Below are positions 16,815 to 24,982 of a stretch of 64,000 bases of DNA, piece by piece (the first letter of the stretch is position 1; each line of letters begins with the position of its first letter). The stretch is from an uncultured Lachnospiraceae bacterium (GTDB lineage: Bacteria > Bacillota > Clostridia > Lachnospirales > Lachnospiraceae). The stretch covers positions 62,001-126,000 of the forward strand of contig OMZG01000002.1 of NCBI GenBank assembly GCA_900315505.1. The letters are read 5' to 3'. The notes under the pieces were generated by a model. That model worked only from the letters and a program-made list of their open reading frames with translations, searched no databases and was not told the origin of the DNA. Both the position numbers and the translations under genes were made by a program.

Positions 16815-18166
16815 CAGTCAGGTAACTTCCTCACATAATCCTTGAATTCATCACCACGGGTCTCGTAGTTCGGGAACATATCCCAGCTGGCACAGGCCGG
16901 CGAAAGAAGAACGTCATCTCCCGGCTCTGCAGCCGCCACGCATTTATCTATTGCCTCTGTAAAGCTGTCCGCAAACTCATAATCCTTAAAGCCATGCTTT
17001 TCACAGCAGTCAGCGATCTTCTGCCTTGTCACGCCTATAAGCACCAGCTTCTTTACCTTTCCAGGGAAAGTATCTACCCATTCATCATAGGCGCTTCCCT
17101 TGTCATAGCCGCCTCCGATGAGTACCGTAGGTCCCGGCATGGAAAGCACTGCCTTTATTGCTGCGTCAGGGTTCGTACCCTTTGAATCATCGTAGTATTT
17201 CACGCCCTTTTTCTCACAGACGAATTCAATCCTGTGCTCTACCGCTGTGAAATCAGGAAGCGCCCTCTGAATCGTCTCCATCGGTACGCCAAGCGCAAGG
17301 GTGAGCGCCACTGCTGCGCAGACATTCTCATAATTGTGGGCTCCGATGATCTGGAGCTTATCTACGTCTATTACCTTTTTCTCTGAACCATTATCATCTA
17401 TGTAAATGGCCTTTCTGCCATCGTCATAGTATATACCGTTTTCTATTTTTCTCCTGCTTGAAAAATATACGACCCTCGTGTGAAGAGTCTTTCCGAACTC
17501 CCTCAACACTTCATCCTCGTAATTAAGAACCGTCGTATCATCAGCAGTCTGGTTCTTTACTATAGACTCCTTGGCGGCGATGTAATTCTCCATTGTATGA
17601 TGACGGTTCAGATGGTCAGGTGTGATATTAAGGATTGCCGCTGCCTTCGGATGGAATTTATCAATCGTCTCAAGCTGGAAGGATGAGACCTCGATCGCAA
17701 CCCTCGTATCCTCTGTGGTCGTGGCTGCCTCGTCTGTGAAAGGGATGCCGATATTCCCAACAACCCTTACGTCATCATAGTACTCCCTCAAAATATGACC
17801 GGTAAGTGCCGTTGTGGTTGTCTTGCCGTTGGTTCCGGTGATCGCTGCTATATGAGCTGTATGAGAAAATTCATACGCGAGCTCCACCTCGCCTGACAGA
17901 TGTATTCCCCGCTTCTTCAGATCCTCTACAAACGGGATATCAAGAGGGACTCCCGGGCTCAGCACTGCCTCACCAATCTGTGCATAGCATTCCTCGGGGA
18001 GTTCTTCTGTGTAGAAAGGCACTCCCTTAAGCTCAGGATTCTTTTTCTCAAAATCATCTGCATCCATGTCAGAGCTGTTGAAAAGGATCGCTTCCTTATT
18101 CTGACTCAGAAGCAGCTTCGCGGCTGCTACTCCGCTTTTTCCAAGACCAACGACTAAGTACTTCAT
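16814..18166 (-). CDS. murD: UDP-N-acetylmuramoylalanine--D-glutamate ligase
   Basis: 450 residues, the usual MurD length. A Rossmann-like start (LVVGLGKSGVAAAKLLL) binds the UDP moiety, the P-loop ITGTNGKTTTTALTGHIL lies near residue 110, and EVSSFQLE and ITPDHLNRH are MurD-specific blocks of the central domain; YYDDSKGTNPDA starts the C-terminal domain. MurD adds D-glutamate to UDP-MurNAc-L-Ala in the cytosol. It overlaps ftsI by 4 nt (ATGA). Confidence 0.96.
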   Translation of the reverse strand: MKYLVVGLGKSGVAAAKLLLSQNKEAILFNSSDMDADDFEKKNPELKGVPFYTEELPEECYAQIGEAVLSPGVPLDIPFVEDLKKRGIHLSGEVELAYEFSHTAHIAAITGTNGKTTTTALTGHILREYYDDVRVVGNIGIPFTDEAATTTEDTRVAIEVSSFQLETIDKFHPKAAAILNITPDHLNRHHTMENYIAAKESIVKNQTADDTTVLNYEDEVLREFGKTLHTRVVYFSSRRKIENGIYYDDGRKAIYIDDNGSEKKVIDVDKLQIIGAHNYENVCAAVALTLALGVPMETIQRALPDFTAVEHRIEFVCEKKGVKYYDDSKGTNPDAAIKAVLSMPGPTVLIGGGYDKGSAYDEWVDTFPGKVKKLVLIGVTRQKIADCCEKHGFKDYEFADSFTEAIDKCVAAAEPGDDVLLSPACASWDMFPNYETRGDEFKDYVRKLPD

Positions 18167-20040
18167 TTTTTCTTCTTTGCCTCCGGTTCGATGTTGTAAT
18201 ACGGTAAAATCGTCTTAAAAATATCGTGCGCGATTTCCTGCGCGTAATTCGAATGTGCCTGGTCAGCTGCATTCGGCTCGTCTACTACTACATATACAAG
18301 AATCTGCGGGTTCTCTACCGGTGCGAATCCGATAAAGGATACCAGGTACTTTCCCTGGCGACGTGGCTGTTTCTCTGCCGTACCGGTCTTACCACCGATA
18401 GAATAGCCCTTTACTGCAGCCTTCACTCCGGTACCATCAGTGACTACTGACTTCAGATAGCTTCTCAGTGTATCTGAGGTGGACTTCGATACTGTCTTCT
18501 TCATGATCACAGGATCATTTTTCTGTACGGTATTTCCAGACTCATCTTCTATTTTAGTCACAACTGTCGGTTTGTAAAGTGTTCCGCCATTGATAATGGA
18601 TGCAAACCCGCTTGCAAGCTGCACCATTGTCGTATTGAAGTTCTGACCGAACGAGTTCGTAGCCAGGTTTATCGGCTGGCTCTCCAGCTGCTTCTCAGTA
18701 TAGATGAGTGTATTCGTTCTCGGCTCGCCCGGAAGGTCTATTCCTGTCTTCTGACCGAATCCGAACAGATGCTGGTACTTCGCGAAATTCTCTGCACCGA
18801 CCTTTGCGCCAATCTGCATCAGTGCGTCATTGCACGAATGCATGAGTGCTTCTCTGATACTCTGTATCCCGTGATGTGACTCACATCTGACATATACATT
18901 TCCTGCAAAGGTCTGTCCGCCATCGCACATGAAGCTGCTCTTTCTCGACAGGGTCCCTGTCTCGAATCCTGCAGATATGGTAAAAGGCTTGAATGTAGAA
19001 CCAGGCTCGTATGTATGGCTCACTGGAAAATTCTGCCACAGCTCATTCAGGGCATCGAGCTGGGCCTTGTCATCCATCTTACTGATCTCCTTTTTCGAAT
19101 AGAGACTCTTCAGATTCCTCGTGTCATTGAGAGAAAAGGTAGGATACGTAGCCATCGCATAGATCTGTCCGTTGTTCGGATTCATCACGAGGACTGCCGT
19201 ATTCTTTGATCCACGCTTGTGATTGCCGGCTGCCTTGGCCATCTTGTTGTTGAATTTCAGGATTGCCTGATTGACAGCCTGCTGCGTCAGGACATCGATT
19301 GAAGTCTGTATCGTATATCCGTTGACCGGGTCGATCACATTTTTCTCTAATGAATTGTCCTCATTCTGATAGCCGAATGAGCGGCCATCTGTGCCGTTGA
19401 GCACGCTGTTGTACTGGTTTTCAAGTCCCGTGACACCCGTATTTCCTGATGCTACAAAACCTATGACCTGTGAAGCGAGATCCGGATACGGATACTGCCT
19501 CTCGTATTCCTTCTCGAACCATACACCTGCTGTCTGGCCTTCACCCTCCTTACTATCCGTGAAGCTCTCGAAGGCCTTCATATTCTCATAGCTTTCCTTT
19601 TTCTTAAGAACCCTGTACTGGCTGTCCGGATGCTCCCTTGCTTCATTTCTCACATCATCCTCACTTATATCCGTGAAGTACTGATGCACATATTTTGCTG
19701 TAGAGTCGATGATGCCTTCCTTACCCTTTGTCCGGCTCTCTTCATTCAGGGCCTTGCAGTCAAGCACGACCGAATACACATCGATCGATGTGGCAAGCGT
19801 GGTTCCCTTGGAATCCACTATATCCCCACGCTTGAAGGGTATCGTACGGTTCTGGTACTGCTGCTGGCTCAGGACCTGCTTTGCATACTTGTCGCCGTTT
19901 ACGGCCTGGATATATATGACTCTTACTATTATAAAACAAAAAAGGGCAAGGCATAGAAAGAACAGGACTGTCAGAGTCCGCTTCATTCTTTTAAAAAGCC
20001 TTTTCCCTTTTCTGCGACGTCTGCTGCGTACTGCCATCAT
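18163..20040 (-). CDS. ftsI: Septal transpeptidase FtsI (class B penicillin-binding protein)
   Basis: 625 residues: a very basic N-terminus, one membrane anchor (about residues 22-46), a dimerisation domain, and the transpeptidase domain with STFK (~347), SCN (HSCNDALM) and GGKTGTAEK (~552). There is no PASTA domain at the C-terminus, which ends in a Lys tail. It cross-links septal peptidoglycan with FtsW. It sits four bases after ftsL and overlaps murD. Clostridia often have a second, SpoVD-type copy in this place; only one is present here. Confidence 0.93.
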   Translation of the reverse strand: MMAVRSRRRRKGKRLFKRMKRTLTVLFFLCLALFCFIIVRVIYIQAVNGDKYAKQVLSQQQYQNRTIPFKRGDIVDSKGTTLATSIDVYSVVLDCKALNEESRTKGKEGIIDSTAKYVHQYFTDISEDDVRNEAREHPDSQYRVLKKKESYENMKAFESFTDSKEGEGQTAGVWFEKEYERQYPYPDLASQVIGFVASGNTGVTGLENQYNSVLNGTDGRSFGYQNEDNSLEKNVIDPVNGYTIQTSIDVLTQQAVNQAILKFNNKMAKAAGNHKRGSKNTAVLVMNPNNGQIYAMATYPTFSLNDTRNLKSLYSKKEISKMDDKAQLDALNELWQNFPVSHTYEPGSTFKPFTISAGFETGTLSRKSSFMCDGGQTFAGNVYVRCESHHGIQSIREALMHSCNDALMQIGAKVGAENFAKYQHLFGFGQKTGIDLPGEPRTNTLIYTEKQLESQPINLATNSFGQNFNTTMVQLASGFASIINGGTLYKPTVVTKIEDESGNTVQKNDPVIMKKTVSKSTSDTLRSYLKSVVTDGTGVKAAVKGYSIGGKTGTAEKQPRRQGKYLVSFIGFAPVENPQILVYVVVDEPNAADQAHSNYAQEIAHDIFKTILPYYNIEPEAKKKK

Positions 20041-20043
20041 GTA

Positions 20044-20493
20044 TTACCTGTCGTTTACACTCATATAATCCTGTTCCTTAACAGTATAATACTCTATCTG
20101 ATCGGCCTTCGCATACTTCATTCCGAGCTTCTTTGCCTTTTCCTTCACTGATGAGAGGCTTGCGTCTGTATTTATCCTGGAGAGAAGCGCTGCATTGTCT
20201 GCCTTCAGCTCTGAAAGCGTTTCCTCATCTGCCGATATGGTCTGTATCGATGCCGTGATGCTGTTTTCAAGAAATACGAAGGCTCCGAACATTGCTACGA
20301 GTACTATTCCTATTCCGAGAGAAAATGCGATCCGCTTATTGCGCATCTTCAGGAAATGTGCATTTCTGCGGAGCCGTCTTCTCCTGCGTTCACGTTCCTC
20401 TGCTCTCTCCCTGCGTACATGCTCCTCGTGCTCTTCCTCCGTGACAAAACGATGAGCCTCGCTCCCTCTTTCGAAATACATTGTCTGTCTCAT
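20044..20493 (-). CDS. ftsL: FtsL-like septum protein
   Basis: This 149-residue protein has a highly charged Arg/Glu-rich cytoplasmic N-terminus, one membrane segment (about residues 56-78), then a short extracytoplasmic helix with leucine spacing (ISADEETLSELKADNAAL), ending in a KLGMKYAKADQIEYY block typical of FtsL/DivIC-type proteins. Position between rsmH and ftsI supports FtsL, which bridges FtsQ and the FtsWI synthase. Similarity is mainly architectural. The ATG has AGGGAG 6 nt upstream. Confidence 0.8.
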   Translation of the reverse strand: MRQTMYFERGSEAHRFVTEEEHEEHVRRERAEERERRRRRLRRNAHFLKMRNKRIAFSLGIGIVLVAMFGAFVFLENSITASIQTISADEETLSELKADNAALLSRINTDASLSSVKEKAKKLGMKYAKADQIEYYTVKEQDYMSVNDR

Positions 20494-20508
20494 CAGCGAC
20501 TCCCTTCA

Positions 20509-21480
20509 CTAATGCTTCCTGTGGCCTACCGGCTGCGACGTGTCTGATGTCTGTCTCACAAAGACACGTAGCTTGGCGCTTTTTGACCGCTTGTTTTCTC
20601 CAAGTTCCTTATCTCCCGGAAGGATCGGCTTTCTTGTCAGCTCGTATCCCTTCGAGATATTACCGCATACGCACACCGGGAAGTCCGGCGGACAGGTACA
20701 CGGATATTCTTCTTTTCTGTAATGGCTCTTCACTATTCTGTCCTCGAGCGAGTGAAAGGTGATTATTGCGAGCCTGCCGTCCTCATTTAAGAGGTCTATC
20801 ATGGTATCAACAGTATCACTGAGTACCGCCAGCTCCCTGTTGAGTTCAATCCTTATCGCCTGAAAGGTCCTTTTGGAAGGGTTTCCGCCCTTTCTTCTGA
20901 ACTTCTCCGGTATCGACTCCCTGATGATCCGGTTCAGATCTCCGGTCGTCTCCAGTGGTCTTTCCCTTACGATATTCCTCGCGATACGGTCTGCGAATTT
21001 TTCCTCACCGTAATCCCTTATGATCCTTGCCAGATCCTTTTCGGAATATGTATTCAGCAGATCTGCCGCCGTAAAGTCCGACTCCTGGTTCATTCTCATA
21101 TCAAGCGGCGCGTCATCTGTGCGATACGAGAAGCCTCTGTCAGGCGTATCGAGCTGGTACGACGACACTCCGAGGTCGAGAAGGATTCCGTCGACCCCGG
21201 CTATGCCGAGATCTGCGAGTACATCTGCGATATTCCCGTAGTTGTCATGGACTATCGTAACTCTGTCCGCGAATGGTGCCAGATGCTCCGTGGCTGCATG
21301 TATCGCATCCTCATCCTGGTCAATTCCTATGAGACGTCCGCCATCCGTGAGACGCCTTGCTATCTCTGATGAATGTCCTGCTCCGCCAAGTGTCCCGTCG
21401 ACATAGATGCCATCCGGCTTTATGTCAAGTGAATCGATCACCTCATGAAGCATCACCGGGTAATGTCTGAACTCGCTCAT
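20509..21480 (-). CDS. rsmH: 16S rRNA (cytosine-1402-N4)-methyltransferase RsmH
   Basis: 323 residues. [20 protein letters not shown] begins the protein, followed by the SAM-binding [25 protein letters not shown] and the C-terminal [10 protein letters not shown] block that is diagnostic for RsmH (MraW). It methylates N4 of C1402 in the 30S decoding centre. The ATG overlaps the mraZ stop by 4 nt, the usual second position of the dcw cluster. Confidence 0.97.
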   Translation of the reverse strand: MSEFRHYPVMLHEVIDSLDIKPDGIYVDGTLGGAGHSSEIARRLTDGGRLIGIDQDEDAIHAATEHLAPFADRVTIVHDNYGNIADVLADLGIAGVDGILLDLGVSSYQLDTPDRGFSYRTDDAPLDMRMNQESDFTAADLLNTYSEKDLARIIRDYGEEKFADRIARNIVRERPLETTGDLNRIIRESIPEKFRRKGGNPSKRTFQAIRIELNRELAVLSDTVDTMIDLLNEDGRLAIITFHSLEDRIVKSHYRKEEYPCTCPPDFPVCVCGNISKGYELTRKPILPGDKELGENKRSKSAKLRVFVRQTSDTSQPVGHRKH

Positions 21481-21908
21481 AGCATAAGTCCCAGTCCACC
21501 AAGCTTGTCTGCCACTTCATCCATATCCTCGAAGCTGTTGGCCGCATCCCAGCGTGTCTTATCCCAGATCTCGATATGTCCGAGGTTTCCGGCTATCACC
21601 ACGTCCTTCGAAAGTCCTGCATATTCGCGGAGATTCGATGGGATCAGGATTCTGCCCTGCTTGTCTATATCACAGTCCGAAGCGCTGGAAAAGAAGAATC
21701 TGGAGAACTGTCTGGCCTCCTTATTCGTCCTGATGGTCTCCTGGAAGTTGCGTCCTACCTCCTCCCACTTGTCATACGGGTATCCGTAGAGGCATCCGTC
21801 AAGTCCCTTGGTGATCACGAACTTGTCCCCCAGGTTCTCTCTGAACTTCGCAGGTATTATCACCCTGCCCTTCGGGTCAAGCGTGTGATTGTACTCACCC
21901 ATGAACAT
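21477..21908 (-). CDS. mraZ: Transcriptional regulator MraZ
   Basis: 143 residues with two AbrB-like SpoVT/MraZ half-domains, each carrying the DxKGR-type motif: [17 protein letters not shown] and [17 protein letters not shown]. MraZ is an oligomeric DNA-binding repressor of its own dcw operon. The frame continues to a GTG at 21917, but that lies within the AGGAGG ribosome binding site; the ATG at 21908 has GGAGG 8 nt upstream and starts the conserved domain. Three 10-bp-spaced GTGG-type boxes precede the gene (21966-21992). Confidence 0.95.
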   Translation of the reverse strand: MFMGEYNHTLDPKGRVIIPAKFRENLGDKFVITKGLDGCLYGYPYDKWEEVGRNFQETIRTNKEARQFSRFFFSSASDCDIDKQGRILIPSNLREYAGLSKDVVIAGNLGHIEIWDKTRWDAANSFEDMDEVADKLGGLGLML

Positions 21909-21965
21909 GACGGCCACCTCCTTTCCTTTCGCAGGCTTTGTGGGCCCCAGTGAGAACCATTAGGT

Positions 21966-21992
21966 CTCACTATCCACCACTTCAAACCACTT
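21966..21992 (-). promoter_or_regulatory. Probable MraZ box array
   Basis: On the minus strand AAGTGG, AAGTGG and TAGTGAG occur at exact 10-bp spacing just downstream of the mraZ promoter, the arrangement described for MraZ operators. A second pair (GTGGAG x2, 10 bp apart, 22065-22080) lies on the plus strand further upstream. A 7-bp inverted repeat AGTGAGA/TCTCACT (21949-21971) overlaps this leader. Confidence 0.6.
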
Positions 21993-21999
21993 TTCAATA

Positions 22000-22028
22000 A
22001 TAATACAGTTTTTACAAAGATTTTTCAA
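22000..22028 (-). promoter_or_regulatory. Probable dcw operon promoter
   Basis: The minus strand reads TTGAAA, 17 bp, TATTAT, about 90 nt before the mraZ start. The rest of the 369-nt mraZ-lgt gap holds the MraZ boxes, a degenerate palindrome copy at 22182 and the lgt promoter. Confidence 0.65.
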
Positions 22029-22181
22029 CAAAAAAATCTGTTCTATTCAAGCTATTTTCAATGAGTGGAGCAAAGTGGAGGACATTTCTTGCACTATATC
22101 TAGTAGTTGCAAAAAAAGTGCCCACCACATAAGTGATGAGCGAAAAGTTTCTGTGCACATTTAACAAAAATTATGTTCGAA

Positions 22182-22212
22182 GATAGAAAAGGGGGGGCAG
22201 GTCCCTTTTTCA
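22182..22212. repeat. REP-like palindrome 2, degenerate
   Basis: Left arm GATAGAAAAG with an expanded G7 run, then CAGGTCCCTTTTTCAT. It matches the repeat family with several changes and lies in the mraZ-lgt gap, 14 nt before the lgt promoter. Confidence 0.75.
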
Positions 22213-22225
22213 TTTTTTCTTACAT

Positions 22226-22254
22226 TTGTCTAAACAGACCATTTATAGTATAAT
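22226..22254 (+). promoter_or_regulatory. Probable lgt promoter
   Basis: TTGTCT, 17 bp, TATAAT on the plus strand, 24 nt before the lgt start codon. Confidence 0.75.
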
Positions 22255-22277
22255 ACCACGGAACGAAAGGAGTCTTT

Positions 22278-23156
22278 ATGTACGAGGACAGCATTGCTTT
22301 TCCACATCTTCATATTCTTCTGAAGCATGTCGGGAAGCATCTTATGATAGGTAATTTCAGTATCGCATACTATGGGATCGTGATCGCGATCGGGATGGCC
22401 GCAGCCTTTGTTTTCATAATGAAAGAGTCAAAAAGAGTCGGCTACAGGCAGGATGATTTCATGGATATGTTCATCTTCGGTATCATCTTCGGTGTGATCG
22501 GCGCGAGGATCTACTATGTGATATTTTCATGGGATATGTATAAGGACGATCTGCTGCAGATATTCAATATCAGAGGCGGAGGACTCGCCATCTATGGCGG
22601 TATCATCGGCGGCCTTATCACCGTTATCGTAATGTGCCATATCAAGAAGCTTAATTTCTGGAAATGTGCGGATGTGATCTGCTTCGGTGTACTGATCGGT
22701 CAGATCTTCGGTCGCTGGGGCAATTTCTTCAACAGGGAGGCCTTTGGAAAATATACCGACTGCCCCTTTGCCATGCAGATACCTGTGAATGCCGTGAACC
22801 GTCCGCAGGACATCACTACAGAGATGATGAATAATCTCGTGACTGTAAATGGTATAGACTGCATCCAGGTGCATCCGACCTTTCTATATGAGTCTGTCAT
22901 GAACCTGTGCATTTTCCTCTTCCTGCTCTGGTATAGGAAAAGAAAAAAATTCGAGGGCGAGATATTCCTCTGGTACATGGCTCTCTACGGCCTTGGCCGC
23001 TCATCCATCGAGAGACTGCGTACCGACCAGCTGCGCATTGCCGGTACTGCAATCCCTGTCTCACAGCTTCTCGGCATACTGCTCTTCGCCGGATGCGTGC
23101 TGTATATGTGGTTCGCCCACTACAGACACCTGGTCCGCGACTGGGCCGAAAGATGA
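22278..23156 (+). CDS. lgt: Prolipoprotein diacylglyceryl transferase
   Basis: 292 residues with about seven membrane segments. The family blocks are present: RGGGLAIYGGIIGG, GQIFGRWGNFFNREAFG (the Lgt signature with the essential Arg/Asn) and VHPTFLYESVMNL near residue 200. Lgt transfers diacylglycerol from phosphatidylglycerol to the lipobox cysteine of prelipoproteins. The start has AAAGGAG 7 nt upstream and its own promoter. The stop codon TGA is part of the palindromic repeat at 23152, so the final Arg codon and stop come from or abut repeat sequence. Confidence 0.96.
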   Translation: MYEDSIAFPHLHILLKHVGKHLMIGNFSIAYYGIVIAIGMAAAFVFIMKESKRVGYRQDDFMDMFIFGIIFGVIGARIYYVIFSWDMYKDDLLQIFNIRGGGLAIYGGIIGGLITVIVMCHIKKLNFWKCADVICFGVLIGQIFGRWGNFFNREAFGKYTDCPFAMQIPVNAVNRPQDITTEMMNNLVTVNGIDCIQVHPTFLYESVMNLCIFLFLLWYRKRKKFEGEIFLWYMALYGLGRSSIERLRTDQLRIAGTAIPVSQLLGILLFAGCVLYMWFAHYRHLVRDWAER

Positions 23157-23182
23157 AAAAGGGGACAGGTCCCTTTTTCATC
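23152..23182. repeat. REP-like palindrome 3, A/B intermediate
   Basis: GATGAAAAA arm, core GGGGACAGGTCCC, TTTTTCATC arm. The core mixes subfamily A (GGGG/CCC) with the subfamily B ACAGGT centre. It supplies the TGA stop of lgt on the plus strand and the TGA stop of the convergent kinase gene on the minus strand, and could act as a bidirectional terminator. Confidence 0.92.
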
Positions 23183-23714
23183 TTTTCAGATTGTAAATAT
23201 TAATTATGCGGTTTGCAACCACATCCGCCTTATCCTGGCGGACATCTATCCTGTGAGGGATCACACTGTAAATCCTCCCATAATGCGTGATATCGCTGGT
23301 AAGCCTGAACATGTACTCTTTCTTGTGTGATTTCTTGTAAGCAGCATCCATGTACACCGTGTCATGGCTATCTATGAATTCTATTCTCTTGTATATATGC
23401 TCCGGCGTGTCTATAAGCACAATGGCTGTCACATCCCTGCGCCTCAGGTACTTCTCGAATGCCGGTCTGTAGCTGAGAGGGCTCACAGCTATGACCTTAT
23501 TCTCAGGCTTCTCAAGCAGACCTCCAATGAGCCTTCCCCGGATCCTGTCTCTTTGTTCAATTGTACCCTTCTGTGAAAACTCCGCCGCTGACATGCCCTG
23601 AGTCCTGCTGACCTCCTCATCAAGATCGTAGAAATCCCAGTCAAGCTTCCCCGCAATAATTCTCCCCACGGTCGTCTTTCCGACACATGTCACCCCGAAT
23701 AATAATACGTTCAT
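23178..23714 (-). CDS. P-loop kinase, shikimate kinase/AAA-like
   Basis: 178 residues with Walker A GVTCVGKTT (residues 7-15) and an ensuing FYDLDEEVSRTQG that resembles the shikimate-kinase DxD/E region; the FIDS and YRPAFEKYL stretches fit a nucleoside/shikimate kinase-like lid but the family cannot be fixed. Typical shikimate kinases keep GGG and an Arg-rich lid that I do not see clearly, so the substrate is unknown. The gene converges with lgt and takes its stop codon (AGA TGA) from a palindromic repeat; another repeat lies just upstream of the start. Confidence 0.65.
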   Translation of the reverse strand: MNVLLFGVTCVGKTTVGRIIAGKLDWDFYDLDEEVSRTQGMSAAEFSQKGTIEQRDRIRGRLIGGLLEKPENKVIAVSPLSYRPAFEKYLRRRDVTAIVLIDTPEHIYKRIEFIDSHDTVYMDAAYKKSHKKEYMFRLTSDITHYGRIYSVIPHRIDVRQDKADVVANRIINIYNLKR

Positions 23715-23730
23715 TTCATTTCCTCCATGA

Positions 23731-23761
23731 GATGAAAAAGGGGACGGGTCCCTTTTTCATC
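23731..23761. repeat. REP-like palindrome 4 (subfamily A), 3' flank of RAYT1
   Basis: The exact reverse complement of copies 1, 6, 11 and 12 (core GGGGACGGGTCCC). It ends 2 nt from the TAA of RAYT1 and is inverted relative to the copy at 24537 on the other side of that gene. Confidence 0.93.
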
Positions 23762-23763
23762 TT

Positions 23764-24504
23764 TTACTTTGCCTTTTGTATAATGCCCCTGCTGATACCT
23801 GTATGCCGCTCAATCTGCCTGATTGTAAGTCCTGCCAGCCTCAGCATGATAATTGCTTTGTCTCGTGATTCCTTGTCATAACTTTTTATTGCAATTCCTG
23901 ACTTCTCTCCGGTCTCCCTTTCAATGACCTTTGAAACCCATTCATCATCCTTGCAGTATCCGTCATATTCCAGACAGTCATCATCATTTGCCCTTCCGAT
24001 AAAAGTCTCATAGTCTTCCCAGCTGCCTATCAGTGTCTGGACTGCCGAAGTATCAACTATGCTTCCAGCCCGGCCGTATAGCAAATAGCTGCTCCATTCA
24101 TACGCGCTAGCTGCGCTTATCCCTGCCTTCACCGGATTGTTCAGAATATACCTGAAAACTGTCAGCAGATACCTCTGATTATCAATAGCTTCACTTAAGA
24201 AACGGTTCTGAAAAAGATGTCCAGTCCGCTCATAGTGCCTGTTGAAATATCCCGAATAGCTCACCTCAATCTTCTGCATCATGAGCGAGATGTTCTCCAT
24301 CGCACCACAAACCAGAAGATGCACATGATTTTCCATCAGACAATACGCTATCAGCTTCGTTTCGGTCTCAATACTATATCTTTCAAGGATTTTAAGAAAA
24401 AAAACTCTGTCTCCTCTTCTTTCGAAAAGCACCTGCTTTCCAACCCCTCTGATGATAACATGGTAAAAGCCACTACTCCCTCGTCTCCTTGGTACTCTTG
24501 ACAT
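23764..24504 (-). CDS. REP-associated tyrosine transposase (RAYT1)
   Basis: 246 residues. The Y1/HUH fold is shown by YHVIIRG near residue 14, the metal-binding H60-V-H62 (ENHVHLL), RTGHLFQNRF near 93, and FRYILNNPVKAG with the probable catalytic Y119. Such enzymes nick single-stranded palindromes through a 5' phosphotyrosine. The C-terminus (TIRQIERHTGISRGIIQK) is a helix-turn-helix of the type found in this group. No TnpB-like partner is present. The gene is bracketed by inverted copies of the 31-bp palindrome (23731 and 24537), and shares length and motif positions with RAYT2 at 35311. Confidence 0.9.
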   Translation of the reverse strand: MSRVPRRRGSSGFYHVIIRGVGKQVLFERRGDRVFFLKILERYSIETETKLIAYCLMENHVHLLVCGAMENISLMMQKIEVSYSGYFNRHYERTGHLFQNRFLSEAIDNQRYLLTVFRYILNNPVKAGISAASAYEWSSYLLYGRAGSIVDTSAVQTLIGSWEDYETFIGRANDDDCLEYDGYCKDDEWVSKVIERETGEKSGIAIKSYDKESRDKAIIMLRLAGLTIRQIERHTGISRGIIQKAK

Positions 24505-24536
24505 TCACATCGCCTCCCTTTATTCAATTGTCAGAA

Positions 24537-24567
24537 GATGAAAAAGGGACCCGTCCCCGATTTCATC
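24537..24567. repeat. REP-like palindrome 5 (subfamily A variant), 5' flank of RAYT1
   Basis: GATGAAAAA arm and core GGGACCCGTCCCC as in subfamily A, but the right arm reads GATTTCATC (two changes). It lies 32 nt upstream of the RAYT1 start and within its predicted 5' untranslated region. Confidence 0.9.
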
Positions 24568-24574
24568 TTTTTAT

Positions 24575-24603
24575 ATTATAAAGGGTGATGAGGTGAATGT
24601 CTA
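24575..24603 (-). promoter_or_regulatory. Probable RAYT1 promoter
   Basis: The minus strand reads TAGACA, 17 bp, TATAAT, with the -10 box 7 nt outside the repeat at 24537. Transcription from here would begin at the repeat edge and include its hairpin in the leader. Confidence 0.5.
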
Positions 24604-24759
24604 TTCTATTATCTCGAAGTGTAATCATGATTATACGTTGTATCAGCCAACTATAATAGCAGTTCTATCTTCATTCCACGAAACTTTGTTCGTGAAATTT
24701 AGAAAGCAGGCATATATCCAAGAGTATATATTTTTTGCGGAACCGTTTTGTATTTCTGT

Positions 24760-24930
24760 TCAGGAAATGGTTACATTATTCTTTTTGCCTGAAACAACAT
24801 CGTTTACCCTGATGCTGTCTGCATCGACTGCATCGGGCTTCTGCTTCACAGTATCTGCATACACAAAAAACACAGTTAAAAAGCATAGGAAATATCAATA
24901 AAATTGTAAGTGTTTTTTGAAAAGCTTCAT
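24760..24930 (-). pseudogene. Remnant of a secreted-protein gene
   Basis: An ATG at 24930 with GGAG 4 nt upstream starts MKLFKKHLQFY, is interrupted by TGA at codon 12, then continues YFLCFLTVFFVYA and DTVKQKPDAVDADSIRVND before another TGA at 24760. This reads as a signal peptide plus the start of a mature domain, broken by a stop and truncated. The remaining 24568-24759 holds the RAYT1 promoter and nothing else I recognise. An overlapping plus-strand ORF is judged spurious. Confidence 0.4.
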
Positions 24931-24951
24931 AAGACTCCTTGCATAAGAAAA

Positions 24952-24982
24952 GATGAAAAAGGGACCCGTCCCCTTTTTCATC
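24952..24982. repeat. REP-like palindrome 6 (subfamily A), queA 3' end
   Basis: Identical to copy 1 (core GGGACCCGTCCCC). The queA stop codon (AGA TGA on the minus strand) is inside its right arm. It lies between queA and the pseudogene at 24930. Confidence 0.93.

Noticed and set aside
24593-24901. Plus-strand reading frame of 102 codons between RAYT1 and queA
   Set aside because: No recognisable features; the minus strand of the same stretch reads as a decayed signal-peptide gene with a good ribosome binding site.
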